Shown here: piece after piece, positions 18,436 to 25,723 of the stretch
How positions within the stretch are numbered: the stretch's first letter is position 1
Layout of the letters: every line of letters begins with the position of its first letter
Assembly: GCF_900177725.1 (NCBI RefSeq)
Contig: NZ_FXAT01000016.1
Location: forward strand, 105,479 to 169,478
DNA: 64,000 bases
Reading direction: 5' to 3'
Origin: Paraburkholderia susongensis
GTDB lineage: Bacteria > Pseudomonadota > Gammaproteobacteria > Burkholderiales > Burkholderiaceae
Translations under genes and position numbers: made by a program
The notes under the pieces: model-generated
What the model was told of the DNA's origin: nothing
The model's input: only the letters and a program-made list of their open reading frames with translations
Databases searched by the model: none

Positions 18436-18584
18436 GAAGGCTCCCGATGCGAGGTTGCAGGCACGACGCGGGTCCTGGTGACGGCGCCACGGTGCGGCGT
18501 CGCCGGGCGGGTCATCGTGCCCGATGCTGCGCACTTCGCGGGCGCGAGACCGGACAGCGCGTGGGGGCTCGGCAAGTAGGGCAT
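18432..18584 (-). CDS. Possible small protein (50 aa) coupled to the cytochrome gene
   Basis: A short frame between the MFS and cytochrome genes. AGGA lies about eight bases before its ATG and its TGA overlaps the cytochrome ATG by four bases. The product begins MPYLPSPHALSGLAPAKCAA; it has no membrane span and no recognised family. Since the downstream genes of this operon all couple through the same four-base overlap, the frame may be real, but GC-rich DNA makes chance frames common. Confidence 0.25.
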   Translation of the reverse strand: MPYLPSPHALSGLAPAKCAASGTMTRPATPHRGAVTRTRVVPATSHREPS

Positions 18585-18643
18585 GGTCGGATTCCTGTTG
18601 CGGGTGAGACGGCCGGGAGCCTGCCTGGCCACGTGATGCGCGC

Positions 18644-19858
18644 TTACGCCGTGGTGCGCGCATGCGGGCGGCCGACGAGCAGAAAATGGCCGAGCGAGAC
18701 GAGCGGGAAAGCGAGCGCGACGCAGGCGATGAGCGTCCAGCCGCCATGCTCGTACAGTGTGCTCGCGAGCGCCGAGCCCGCCGCGCCGCCGACGAAGATG
18801 CTCGTCATGTAGAGCGCATTGAGCCGGCCGCGGCTTGCCGCGTGAAGCGCATAGATTTCCCGCTGCCCGAGGACCATGTTCATCTGTACCGCGAAGTCGA
18901 GCACGATGCCCGTGACGACGAGGCCGTACACGCCGAACGCCGGATGGATCAGCGCGGGCGTGTAGGCGAGCGCGGCGGCGATCAGCGCGATGAACGTGGC
19001 CCGCACGGAGTGGCCCGCATCGGCGAGGCGTCCCGCGACCGGCGCGGACGTCGCACCGATCGCGCCGACCAGCGCGAACACCGCGATGGCCGACTGTGAA
19101 AGGCCATAGTGGCGCGTGAGTTCGATCGGCACGGCGGTCCAGAAGAGACTGAATGAGGCGAACATCAGCCCTTGGTAGAGGGCGCGGTGGCGCAGCACAG
19201 GCATCGTGCGCACGAGATGCAGCAGCGAACCGATGAGCTCGAAATAGGACGCCTGGTGCTCGGGCTGGCGGCGCGGAATCGTCAGTGCGAGGATGGCCGT
19301 GACCAGCGCCATCAGCACGGCGGCGGCGGCGAACACGAAGCGCCAGCCGAAGTGATCCGCGACGAGGCTCGAGAGCGGGCGTGAGAGCAGGATGCCGAGC
19401 AGCAGCCCGCTCATGATCGTGCCGACAATGCGCCCGCGCGCATGATCGGGCGCGAGGTGCGCCGCGAGTGGAATCAGGATCTGCACGGCGACGGAGCTAA
19501 AGCCGATCAGCAGCGAGAGGGCGAGGAACCAGCCCGGAGAATGCGCGAGCGAGGCGGCCGCGAGGCTCACGATCGACACGAGGGCGGTCGCGATCATGAG
19601 CTTGCGGTTTTCGAGCAGATCACCAAGCGGCACGATGAAGAACAGGCCGAGCGCATAGCCGATCTGCGTGAGCGAGACGATCAGGCTTGCCGAACCAGCG
19701 GACATGTGCAACGACGGACCGATCAGCTCGGTGATCGGCTGCGCGTAGTACAGGTTGGCGACGATCGCGCCGCAACTGAAAGCGAACAGCGCAATGAGTC
19801 CCTGGGTGAGTTCGATTGCGTGTGTCTTGCGGCCAAGCGTGCTCGAGGGCGTGGGCAT
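18644..19858 (-). CDS. MFS transporter (drug/metabolite efflux type)
   Basis: A 404-residue inner-membrane transporter with 12 hydrophobic helices. Seen: ALFAFSCGAIVANLYYAQPI in helix 1 (the YgaY/YnfM-like MFS group), GDLLENRKLMI between helices 2 and 3 (motif A), and a charged cytoplasmic loop (IPRRQPEHQ) at mid-length. The ATG has GGAG five bases before it. It is the first gene of the minus-strand run that continues into the cytochrome and molybdoenzyme genes after about 200 bp, and it diverges from a LysR gene across 442 bp. Import of the hydroxylase substrate or export of its product is possible. Confidence 0.88.
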   Translation of the reverse strand: MPTPSSTLGRKTHAIELTQGLIALFAFSCGAIVANLYYAQPITELIGPSLHMSAGSASLIVSLTQIGYALGLFFIVPLGDLLENRKLMIATALVSIVSLAAASLAHSPGWFLALSLLIGFSSVAVQILIPLAAHLAPDHARGRIVGTIMSGLLLGILLSRPLSSLVADHFGWRFVFAAAAVLMALVTAILALTIPRRQPEHQASYFELIGSLLHLVRTMPVLRHRALYQGLMFASFSLFWTAVPIELTRHYGLSQSAIAVFALVGAIGATSAPVAGRLADAGHSVRATFIALIAAALAYTPALIHPAFGVYGLVVTGIVLDFAVQMNMVLGQREIYALHAASRGRLNALYMTSIFVGGAAGSALASTLYEHGGWTLIACVALAFPLVSLGHFLLVGRPHARTTA

Positions 19859-20300
19859 GATGGCTCCTTGAATGATGAGGTCACTGTGGCGGGTCGGCCC
19901 GGCATTGGCTGTGTTTCGATCTTCGGCCGGGGCCGGGGCCGGGGCCGGGTCCCGTCGTCGCGACACCGGAGCAGCATTGGCGATGTCGGTTGTGTCAAGC
20001 TTAGGTAAGCGTCGCCGGTCGCGGAATACACCTGCGACGCAACCGCCCGTTGCTTGCTTCGCAACGAAAAGGCTCCGATTCCGTCCACCCGCGCGCCGTC
20101 GCGCGCGGCAGCCGCTCCCGAGAGGCGATCCGCGTGGCGCCAGGCCCTCGTGTCTTCGCGATCCTCACGATGCTGGAAGAAGGATGTCACGACGCGTCTG
20201 AAAAATCTTGAATCCGGCCGTTAATTCTTGCGCGCTCCCGCTGCGCAGGCTTTCAGTTTTCCCTGGCAGTGCCCAGGATCCCGCTGGCATAATCGCCGTC
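19859..20300. other. 442-bp divergent control region between MFS and LysR genes
   Basis: No supportable gene. It should contain the promoters of the MFS-cytochrome-molybdoenzyme operon and of the LysR gene. It includes a GC-rich hexamer repeat at 19925-19948 and a lower-GC segment at about 20200-20240. No clear T-N11-A palindrome was pinned down by eye. Confidence 0.45.
19925..19948. repeat. Tandem GGCCGG hexamer, four copies
   Basis: GGCCGG is repeated four times without interruption in the leader of the MFS operon. Such runs slip easily and differ between strains; the tract could also form alternative DNA structure. Confidence 0.8.
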
Positions 20301-21218
20301 ATGGACAAGCTTCTCGCGCTCAACACTCTGCTCGAAGTCGCCGACGCAGGCGGCTTTGCCAAGGCCGCGCAGCGCCTCGGCGTGGCGACGTCGTCCGTTA
20401 CGCGTCTGATGGATGCCCTCGAAGCCGCGCTTGGCACCGCGCTGCTCACGCGCACGCCCCGCCGCGTCAGCCTGACCGAAGCGGGCACGGCGTACGTGGA
20501 GCAGATCTCCCGGATCCTCGACGACCTCGCCGAGGCCGACGAAAGCGTGCTCGACAGCGGCGCCACGCCGGCCGGCGCGTTGCGCATCACGGTGCCGTCC
20601 GTCTATAACCGCATCGTGCTCGCGCCGCATCTGACTGCCTATCTGCGTGAGTACCCGCGCGTCGCCCTCGACGTCGTGGTCACCGATCATTTCGTGGATC
20701 TTGCCATCGAGCGTATCGACATCGCGGTGAGAATCGGGCTGCCTTCGGGGGACCCCAATCTCATCGTGAGGAAGCTGGCCGAGAACCCGCGCTTTGTCGT
20801 CGCGAGCCACGAGTACCTCGAACGCGCGGGCATGCCGGGGCATCCAGGCGAAATCGCGGAGCACGAATGCCTGCGCATCGCCTATGGCGGCAGTTATCGC
20901 GCGAGCCAGGTCTGGACGTTCTCGCGCGGTGACGTGGAGGAAAAGGCGAGCGTGCGCGGGCGGCTCATTTCCAACAACCTCGACATGCTGCTCGAAGCGG
21001 CGCTGGCCGGCCAAGGGCTCGTGCTGCTGCCCGCCTGGCTCGTGAACGAGCACGTCCGCGCGGGCCGCCTGGTGCACTGTTTTGCAGACTGGCGCGTGAC
21101 GCCGCACAACGGCGACGCTGTCGCCTATGCCGCGTATCTGCCTAACCGGCGTCACTCGACCAAGGTGCGCGCCTTGCTGCAATTTCTCGAGGCGCGGGTC
21201 GGACAAAAGGCGGGCTAG
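20301..21218 (+). CDS. LysR-family transcriptional regulator
   Basis: A 305-residue LysR regulator. N-terminal winged helix-turn-helix: LLEVADAGGFAKAAQRLGVA with SSVTRLMDALEAALGTALL, residues 8-50; the effector-binding domain follows (RITVPSVYNRIVLAPHL onward). Divergent from the MFS gene at 19858, the classic LysR layout, so that operon is the likely target. An upstream open extension lacks homology. The stop is followed by a GC-rich hairpin (CGCCGCG, five-base loop, CGCGGCG) that may end transcription. Confidence 0.92.
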   Translation: MDKLLALNTLLEVADAGGFAKAAQRLGVATSSVTRLMDALEAALGTALLTRTPRRVSLTEAGTAYVEQISRILDDLAEADESVLDSGATPAGALRITVPSVYNRIVLAPHLTAYLREYPRVALDVVVTDHFVDLAIERIDIAVRIGLPSGDPNLIVRKLAENPRFVVASHEYLERAGMPGHPGEIAEHECLRIAYGGSYRASQVWTFSRGDVEEKASVRGRLISNNLDMLLEAALAGQGLVLLPAWLVNEHVRAGRLVHCFADWRVTPHNGDAVAYAAYLPNRRHSTKVRALLQFLEARVGQKAG

Positions 21219-21280
21219 CGCGCCGCGTGCTTCGCGGCGAACGCCAGCAGGTCATATCACGTTTGCTGGGCGGCGCTCCC

Positions 21281-21316
21281 GTTCAGAACAATTCAGCGGC
21301 TATTAATGCGCGGCGC
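21281..21316 (+). repeat. Left copy of a 36-bp imperfect direct repeat flanking the efflux cluster
   Basis: Contains GTTCAGAAC (an odd-length palindrome), then TTCAG, then TATTAATG and GCG-GC. The same order and spacing recur at 25505-25540 with 28 of 36 positions identical. It lies beyond the 3' ends of both the LysR gene and the MFS gene. Confidence 0.7.
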
Positions 21317-21356
21317 TCCGGGTGCTGTCAGTATGGATGCCCGCATGCTCGCCGCG

Positions 21357-22946
21357 TCAGTTACCCGGTTTCCTCGCGAGCAGCAGCGCGCAAACGATGC
21401 CGGCTATCGCGCACGCCGCCGCGAGCCGGTAGTTGTCCGCGAGCGCCAGCGTGACGGCCTGCGTGCGAACGCCGTGGTCGAGCAGCGCGAGACTGGCGGC
21501 GCTCGCCAGAGACGGATCGCTCGCGAGCGAGGCGCCGCCCGCCGAGGGCAGCGCGCGCAGCCGCTCCAGCGTGAGGGGATTGAATGCATCGACATGGGCG
21601 CCGAGCATGTCCGAGTTCGTCGCTTCGAAGAGGCGTTGCGTGAGCGCGAGCGAGGTGGTGCCGAGCTGGCCGCTGAAAAGGCGCGTGGTTTGAATGACCG
21701 CGCCGAATGTCAGGGCATGCTCGGCGGTTACGTGCTTGCCGAGGAAGTAGATGACCGAGGTCAGCACCATGGTTTGTCCGAGCGCCTGCAGCAGTTGCGA
21801 GGGAATGAAGTCCGTTTCGGCCCAGGCGCTCGTGATGCCGGTACCCAGCACGAAAGCGAAAGCCACGGTGGCGAAGCCGATCTTGATGAGCAGGCGCGGG
21901 TCGACCCGCAGCAGCATGAACGCGACGGCGGGCGCAAAGAGGACCTGGGGGATGGCGATCCAGCGCAGCGTGTCGCCAACCTGTAGCGGGCGCAAGCCAT
22001 GGACGCTGGCGAGAAAGAAAGACGGGATGAAACTCGTGTTCAGCACGCAGAAGCGGATGAGCCCGATCAGGACGATCAGGATCACGATGTTGGGACGCAG
22101 GAACCACGCGAGATGGATGGCGGGACGTGTGGAAAGGATCTGGATGGCGACCGACCCGGCGAGCAGCACGGCGCCCGCGCCCATCATCCAGACGATGAAG
22201 GGCGACTGGAACCAGAACAGCCGCTCGCCCTGGTCGAGCGCGATCACGAGCGCCATGAAACCGCAGGCGCCTAGCAGCAGGCCCGCGTAATCGGGCGGCG
22301 CCTCGCGCGCGCGGGTGGGCTCGTCCTGCATCGCGATGAAGAGGCAAAGGATGAACGGCAGGCAGAGCAGCGCGTTTTGCCAGAAGAGCCAGTGCCAGCT
22401 CAGATGCTCGCTGTACCAGCCCTCGAGCGTCGCCGAGATATTGAGCGAGGTTTCGAGGTTCATCGCGTAAGCCGCGATGCCGAACGGAATCAGGCGCGCG
22501 GGCAGCGTGCGCACGATGAAGCTCACGGTGGTCGGCACGAATGCGCCCGAGGAAAGTCCCGCGCAGGTTTGAAGGAGGATGAAGACGCGAAAGTCGGTGG
22601 CGAAGGGCAGCAGGACTTCGGCGGCGAGGAACAGCGATGCCGCGACGAGGAGAACCCGGCGCACACCGAAGACAAATGCGGCCCAGACGGCAATGGGGCC
22701 GGCGAACATCTGCGCGGCGGTGAAGGCGGTGTTGATCCACGATCCGTCGTCGAAGCTCACGCCCAGCGCGCCGCGAATGTCGGCGAGGCCGAGCGAGGTG
22801 ATGCGCGAGGTCAGCGTGGAAATCATCGCGCCGAGCAGCACCGCGCCGATCGCCGCATACGAGCGCCAGGTCGGGACGGGTGCGGCGGGAGCCGGCGCGG
22901 GAGCGGCCGGGGCGAGGCAGGCATGAGAGAGCGCGGCGTTATGCAT
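21357..22946 (-). CDS. DHA2-family MFS efflux transporter (EmrB/QacA-like)
   Basis: A 529-residue inner-membrane pump with about 14 hydrophobic helices. Seen: GAVLLGAMISTLTSRITSLG in helix 1, DDGSWINTAFTAAQM, and the motif-C-like GLSSGAFVPTTVSF. It is the energised component of a tripartite system with the HlyD and outer-membrane factor genes that diverge from it. Unusually for emrAB systems it faces its partners head to head, with only 15 bases between the chosen ATG and the ATG at 22962. No Shine-Dalgarno precedes the ATG on this strand. The Ala/Pro-rich first 25 residues may be non-essential. Confidence 0.88.
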   Translation of the reverse strand: MHNAALSHACLAPAAPAPAPAAPVPTWRSYAAIGAVLLGAMISTLTSRITSLGLADIRGALGVSFDDGSWINTAFTAAQMFAGPIAVWAAFVFGVRRVLLVAASLFLAAEVLLPFATDFRVFILLQTCAGLSSGAFVPTTVSFIVRTLPARLIPFGIAAYAMNLETSLNISATLEGWYSEHLSWHWLFWQNALLCLPFILCLFIAMQDEPTRAREAPPDYAGLLLGACGFMALVIALDQGERLFWFQSPFIVWMMGAGAVLLAGSVAIQILSTRPAIHLAWFLRPNIVILIVLIGLIRFCVLNTSFIPSFFLASVHGLRPLQVGDTLRWIAIPQVLFAPAVAFMLLRVDPRLLIKIGFATVAFAFVLGTGITSAWAETDFIPSQLLQALGQTMVLTSVIYFLGKHVTAEHALTFGAVIQTTRLFSGQLGTTSLALTQRLFEATNSDMLGAHVDAFNPLTLERLRALPSAGGASLASDPSLASAASLALLDHGVRTQAVTLALADNYRLAAACAIAGIVCALLLARKPGN

Positions 22947-22961
22947 CGGAAGGAGGACACA

Positions 22962-23018
22962 ATGAACAGTAGTGCGAAATATATTACGATCGATTATCGC
23001 TGCCGCAAAGGGGCATGA
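22962..23018 (+). CDS. Short frame with strong ribosome-binding site, probably the displaced N-terminus of the HlyD gene
   Basis: AGGAGG lies four to five bases before this ATG, the best start signal of the region. It codes for MNSSAKYITIDYRCRKGA and then stops. Omitting one G of the GGGG at 23010-23013 joins it in frame to the HlyD protein as ...CRKGHELESV, giving a continuous reading frame. Either a natural or sequencing frameshift, or a leader frame coupled to a TTG start at 23020. Confidence 0.5.
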   Translation: MNSSAKYITIDYRCRKGA

Positions 23019-24036
23019 ATTGGAATCCGTGCCGCCGAACGATAGTGCCCTGACGAGAAGGCATCTGTTCGTCATCGCGGGCTTTGCAATGTTTGCGCTG
23101 CTCGTCGCGATCGCGATCGTGTTCGCTTTTTCGGAGGGCAGCCACAGCACGGACGATGCGTACGTCACAGGGCACGTTCACATGATTTCGCCGCGCGTCA
23201 ACGGTACGGTCGAGCGCGTCGTCGTGGACGACAACCAGTTCGTGCATGCGGGGCAAGTGCTCGTCGAGCTCGATCCGCGCGACTTCGACGTGCGCGTCGC
23301 GCTCGAACGCGCCCGCATTCTGCAGGCGCAGGCGGCGCAGCGCGGCGCGCAGGCCGCGATCGCCGAGGCGCAGTCCGCCATCGTTGCAGCCGGGGCGGAT
23401 GAGCACAAATCCAGGCTCGACTACGAGCGGGCGAAGTCGCTCGTTTCCGGGACGCCTCGCGCGCTCTCGCAACAGGAGTTCGATAGCGCCGATGCCGCCT
23501 GGATTGCCGCGCGCTCGCACGTGGACGCCGCCAACGCGCGCCTCGTGGCCGCGCGCGCCGCGCTGTTCGCGGCGCAGGCGCAGGAGGCGCAGGGCAACGC
23601 GAATTTGCGTGACGCGGCGTTGCAGCGGGAGTACGCATCGGTGGTGGCGCCGGTGGCAGGCTACGTGGGGCGCAAGACGGTCGAGTCCGGCCAGCGTGTG
23701 GCGCCTGGCCAGCCACTGCTCGCGATCGTCGAGCCTGCCGTGTGGGTCGTCGCGAACTACCGCGAGACACAACTGAAGCACATCGCGGCGGGCGACGCAG
23801 CCACGGTGACGGTGGACGCCGAGCCGGGCGTCACGCTGCACGGCCGCGTGGACAGTCTGGCTCCGGCGACGGGCGCGCAGTTCGCGCTCCTCCCGCCCGA
23901 TAACGCCACCGGCAACTTTACGAAGGTCGTCCAGCGCGTGCCGGTCAAGATCGTTTTCGATCAGCCCTTGCCCGTGCGGCTCGCGCCGGGCCTGTCCGTT
24001 CATGCGGCCATTCAGCCGGCGGAGCACGCGCGATGA
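22972..24036 (+). CDS. HlyD/EmrA-family membrane fusion protein
   Basis: The periplasmic adaptor of a tripartite pump, about 340-355 residues. Seen: one membrane anchor (LFVIAGFAMFALLVAIAIVF), STDDAYVTGHVHMISPRVNG (barrel-sandwich start), a long Ala/Glu/Arg-rich coiled coil at residues 100-210, then the second lipoyl half VVAPVAGYVGRKTVESGQRV. The first in-frame start codon is GTG at 22972, poorly placed against the ribosome-binding site; TTG at 23020 (AAGGGG eight bases before) and GTG at 23029 are alternatives, and a one-base frameshift would restore the ATG at 22962. Its TGA overlaps the next ATG. Confidence 0.9.
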   Translation: MRNILRSIIAAAKGHELESVPPNDSALTRRHLFVIAGFAMFALLVAIAIVFAFSEGSHSTDDAYVTGHVHMISPRVNGTVERVVVDDNQFVHAGQVLVELDPRDFDVRVALERARILQAQAAQRGAQAAIAEAQSAIVAAGADEHKSRLDYERAKSLVSGTPRALSQQEFDSADAAWIAARSHVDAANARLVAARAALFAAQAQEAQGNANLRDAALQREYASVVAPVAGYVGRKTVESGQRVAPGQPLLAIVEPAVWVVANYRETQLKHIAAGDAATVTVDAEPGVTLHGRVDSLAPATGAQFALLPPDNATGNFTKVVQRVPVKIVFDQPLPVRLAPGLSVHAAIQPAEHAR

Positions 24037-25484
24037 GCCGCGGCGTCAGTGCTATGACGATGGCCGCGCTGCTTTGCTCGTGCACCGTGGCACATCGTGC
24101 GGATCTGTCCGTCCCGCTCGCGCCGGGGCCGTTCCGGCATGCAGGCGAGACGGCGGGCGCGCCCCGCGTAGGGAGCGCCTGGCCGGCGATGTTCGGCGAC
24201 CCGCAACTGGAGCGCCTCATCGGGCAGGCGCTCGAACAGAATCTCGATATCAGGCAGGCGAATGCGCGCATCGATCTGGCCCGGGCTGCCGTGACCACGA
24301 GCCGGGCGGCGCTCGTGCCGTCGGCTGATGCGGGCGCGGGCTACTCGCGCAGCCGCGCCTCGGGCACGATCGACAACGCGTTGCCCAAGCGCATGATGCG
24401 CACGTGGGCGGTGGCCGCCGACGTGACGTACACCGTGGACTGGACGGGCGCCTTGCGCGGCGAGGCGGCAGCGGCGCAGTCCAACGCCATTGCGGCCGAA
24501 GCGGACGCCGACGCGGCGAAGCTGCGCGTAGCCACGGAGGTCGCCGCCGATTACCTGACGCTGCACTACGTGGACGAAGACATCGCCGTGCTCACACGTT
24601 CCGTGGCGCTGCGCGAGACTGCCGTGAAGCTCGTCGAGGCCCGGTCGCAAGTGGGCAATACGAGCGATCTCGACGTCCTGCGCGCACGCACGGAATGGCA
24701 GACGACGCGCGCCGAACTCACCGAAAGCCGGCGCCTGCGTGAGAACCTCGTCGATGCGCTGGCGGTGCTGCTCGGCCGATCGGCGGCCACGTTCGAACTC
24801 GGAAACGGAAGCGGAAGCGGAAACGGAAACAGAAGCGGCGCCGTGCGCGTGCCGCCGGTGCCCGTCGGTCTGCCGGCGGACGTGCTCACGCAGCGTCCTG
24901 ATGTCTACGCGGCGGGGCGCCGGCTCGATGCGGCGGCATGGACCGTAGGCGTGGCGAGAACGGCATGGTTGCCGCAGTTGACGCTAACCGCCGACGGCGG
25001 CTTCGCGAGCCACAGCCTCAGCGACTTTCTCGACCGCAATAGCTCGCTGTGGGGACTCGCCGCGTCGCTTACGCTGCCGCTGTTCGACGGCGGCCGGCGC
25101 GACGCCGCGCTCGCTTCGGCGCAAGCCCGCTACACGCTGGCCGAGGCGGCGTATCGCGGCGTGGCGTACAACGCCCTGCGAGAGGCGCAGGATGCGCTCA
25201 ACGACATCGCAGCCGGGCGCGAGCGCATCGCGGCGTTCGACGCCGCCGCCTCGACTTCGGATCAGGTCGCGCAACTGTCGCGCCGGCGCTATGCGCTCGG
25301 GTACGTCAACTACTTCGAAGTCGTCGATTCGGACCGCGACGCGTTGTCGATCGAGCGGGACGCCATTCACGCGCGCGAGGCGCTGGCGGTGGCGACCATT
25401 GGCCTCGTGCGGGCACTGGGCGGCGGCTGGTCCGTACCGGATTCCGCGCAGACGGCACACAAGCTGGGCGAACATGGGAGTTAG
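24033..25484 (+). CDS. Outer-membrane efflux factor, NodT/OprM family lipoprotein
   Basis: A 483-residue outer-membrane channel. The N-terminus MTMAALLCSCTVAHRADL looks like a lipoprotein signal. Two homologous halves follow, each with FGDPQLERLIGQALEQNLDI-type and RPDVYAAGRRLDAAAW-type segments and long helices that build the trimeric tunnel. It begins within the stop of the HlyD gene (ATGA overlap). Between the halves the DNA carries a hexanucleotide repeat (24801-24836) coding for a Gly/Asn/Ser run, located in a loop. Completes the pump with the products at 21357 and 22972. Confidence 0.92.
   Translation: MSRGVSAMTMAALLCSCTVAHRADLSVPLAPGPFRHAGETAGAPRVGSAWPAMFGDPQLERLIGQALEQNLDIRQANARIDLARAAVTTSRAALVPSADAGAGYSRSRASGTIDNALPKRMMRTWAVAADVTYTVDWTGALRGEAAAAQSNAIAAEADADAAKLRVATEVAADYLTLHYVDEDIAVLTRSVALRETAVKLVEARSQVGNTSDLDVLRARTEWQTTRAELTESRRLRENLVDALAVLLGRSAATFELGNGSGSGNGNRSGAVRVPPVPVGLPADVLTQRPDVYAAGRRLDAAAWTVGVARTAWLPQLTLTADGGFASHSLSDFLDRNSSLWGLAASLTLPLFDGGRRDAALASAQARYTLAEAAYRGVAYNALREAQDALNDIAAGRERIAAFDAAASTSDQVAQLSRRRYALGYVNYFEVVDSDRDALSIERDAIHAREALAVATIGLVRALGGGWSVPDSAQTAHKLGEHGS
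24801..24836 (+). repeat. In-frame hexanucleotide repeat within the outer-membrane factor gene
   Basis: Six consecutive 6-base units (GGAAAC or GGAAGC, last one AGAAGC) code for alternating Gly-Asn and Gly-Ser pairs. Unit gain or loss would keep the frame and change only loop length. Confidence 0.85.
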
Positions 25485-25504
25485 CCTATGCGCGCCACAC
25501 GCGG

Positions 25505-25540
25505 GTTCAGAACGTTTCAGTCCTTATTAATGTGCGTCGC
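25505..25540 (+). repeat. Right copy of the 36-bp imperfect direct repeat flanking the efflux cluster
   Basis: GTTCAGAAC, TTCAG and TATTAATG occur in the same order and spacing as at 21281-21316. It lies 20 bases after the outer-membrane factor stop and about 185 bases before the next gene start, so the pair encloses exactly the three efflux genes. Confidence 0.7.
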
Positions 25541-25723
25541 CGCGAAAAGGTGACACGATAAGCGAACACGATACCGGCCGTTGAAGGCTTCTCCTTGCTG
25601 GTTTCAACGCAAGGCGGTGGACCCGACTGATGATCCGCGCGCGAGACGAGACAGCAATCGAGACTCGAACTTGACACGGTGGGCAAGCGTGCGCGCAATT
25701 CCCAACGGGCAGGCAAGACGCAC

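Noticed and set aside
19925..19948. GGCCGG tandem repeat considered as part of a CRISPR-like or regulatory array
   Set aside because: Units are contiguous without spacers; it is a simple microsatellite.
22377..23018. Long plus-strand frame leading into the HlyD start region
   Set aside because: All but the last 18 codons are antisense to the MFS gene. Only the segment from the ATG at 22962 has a start signal.
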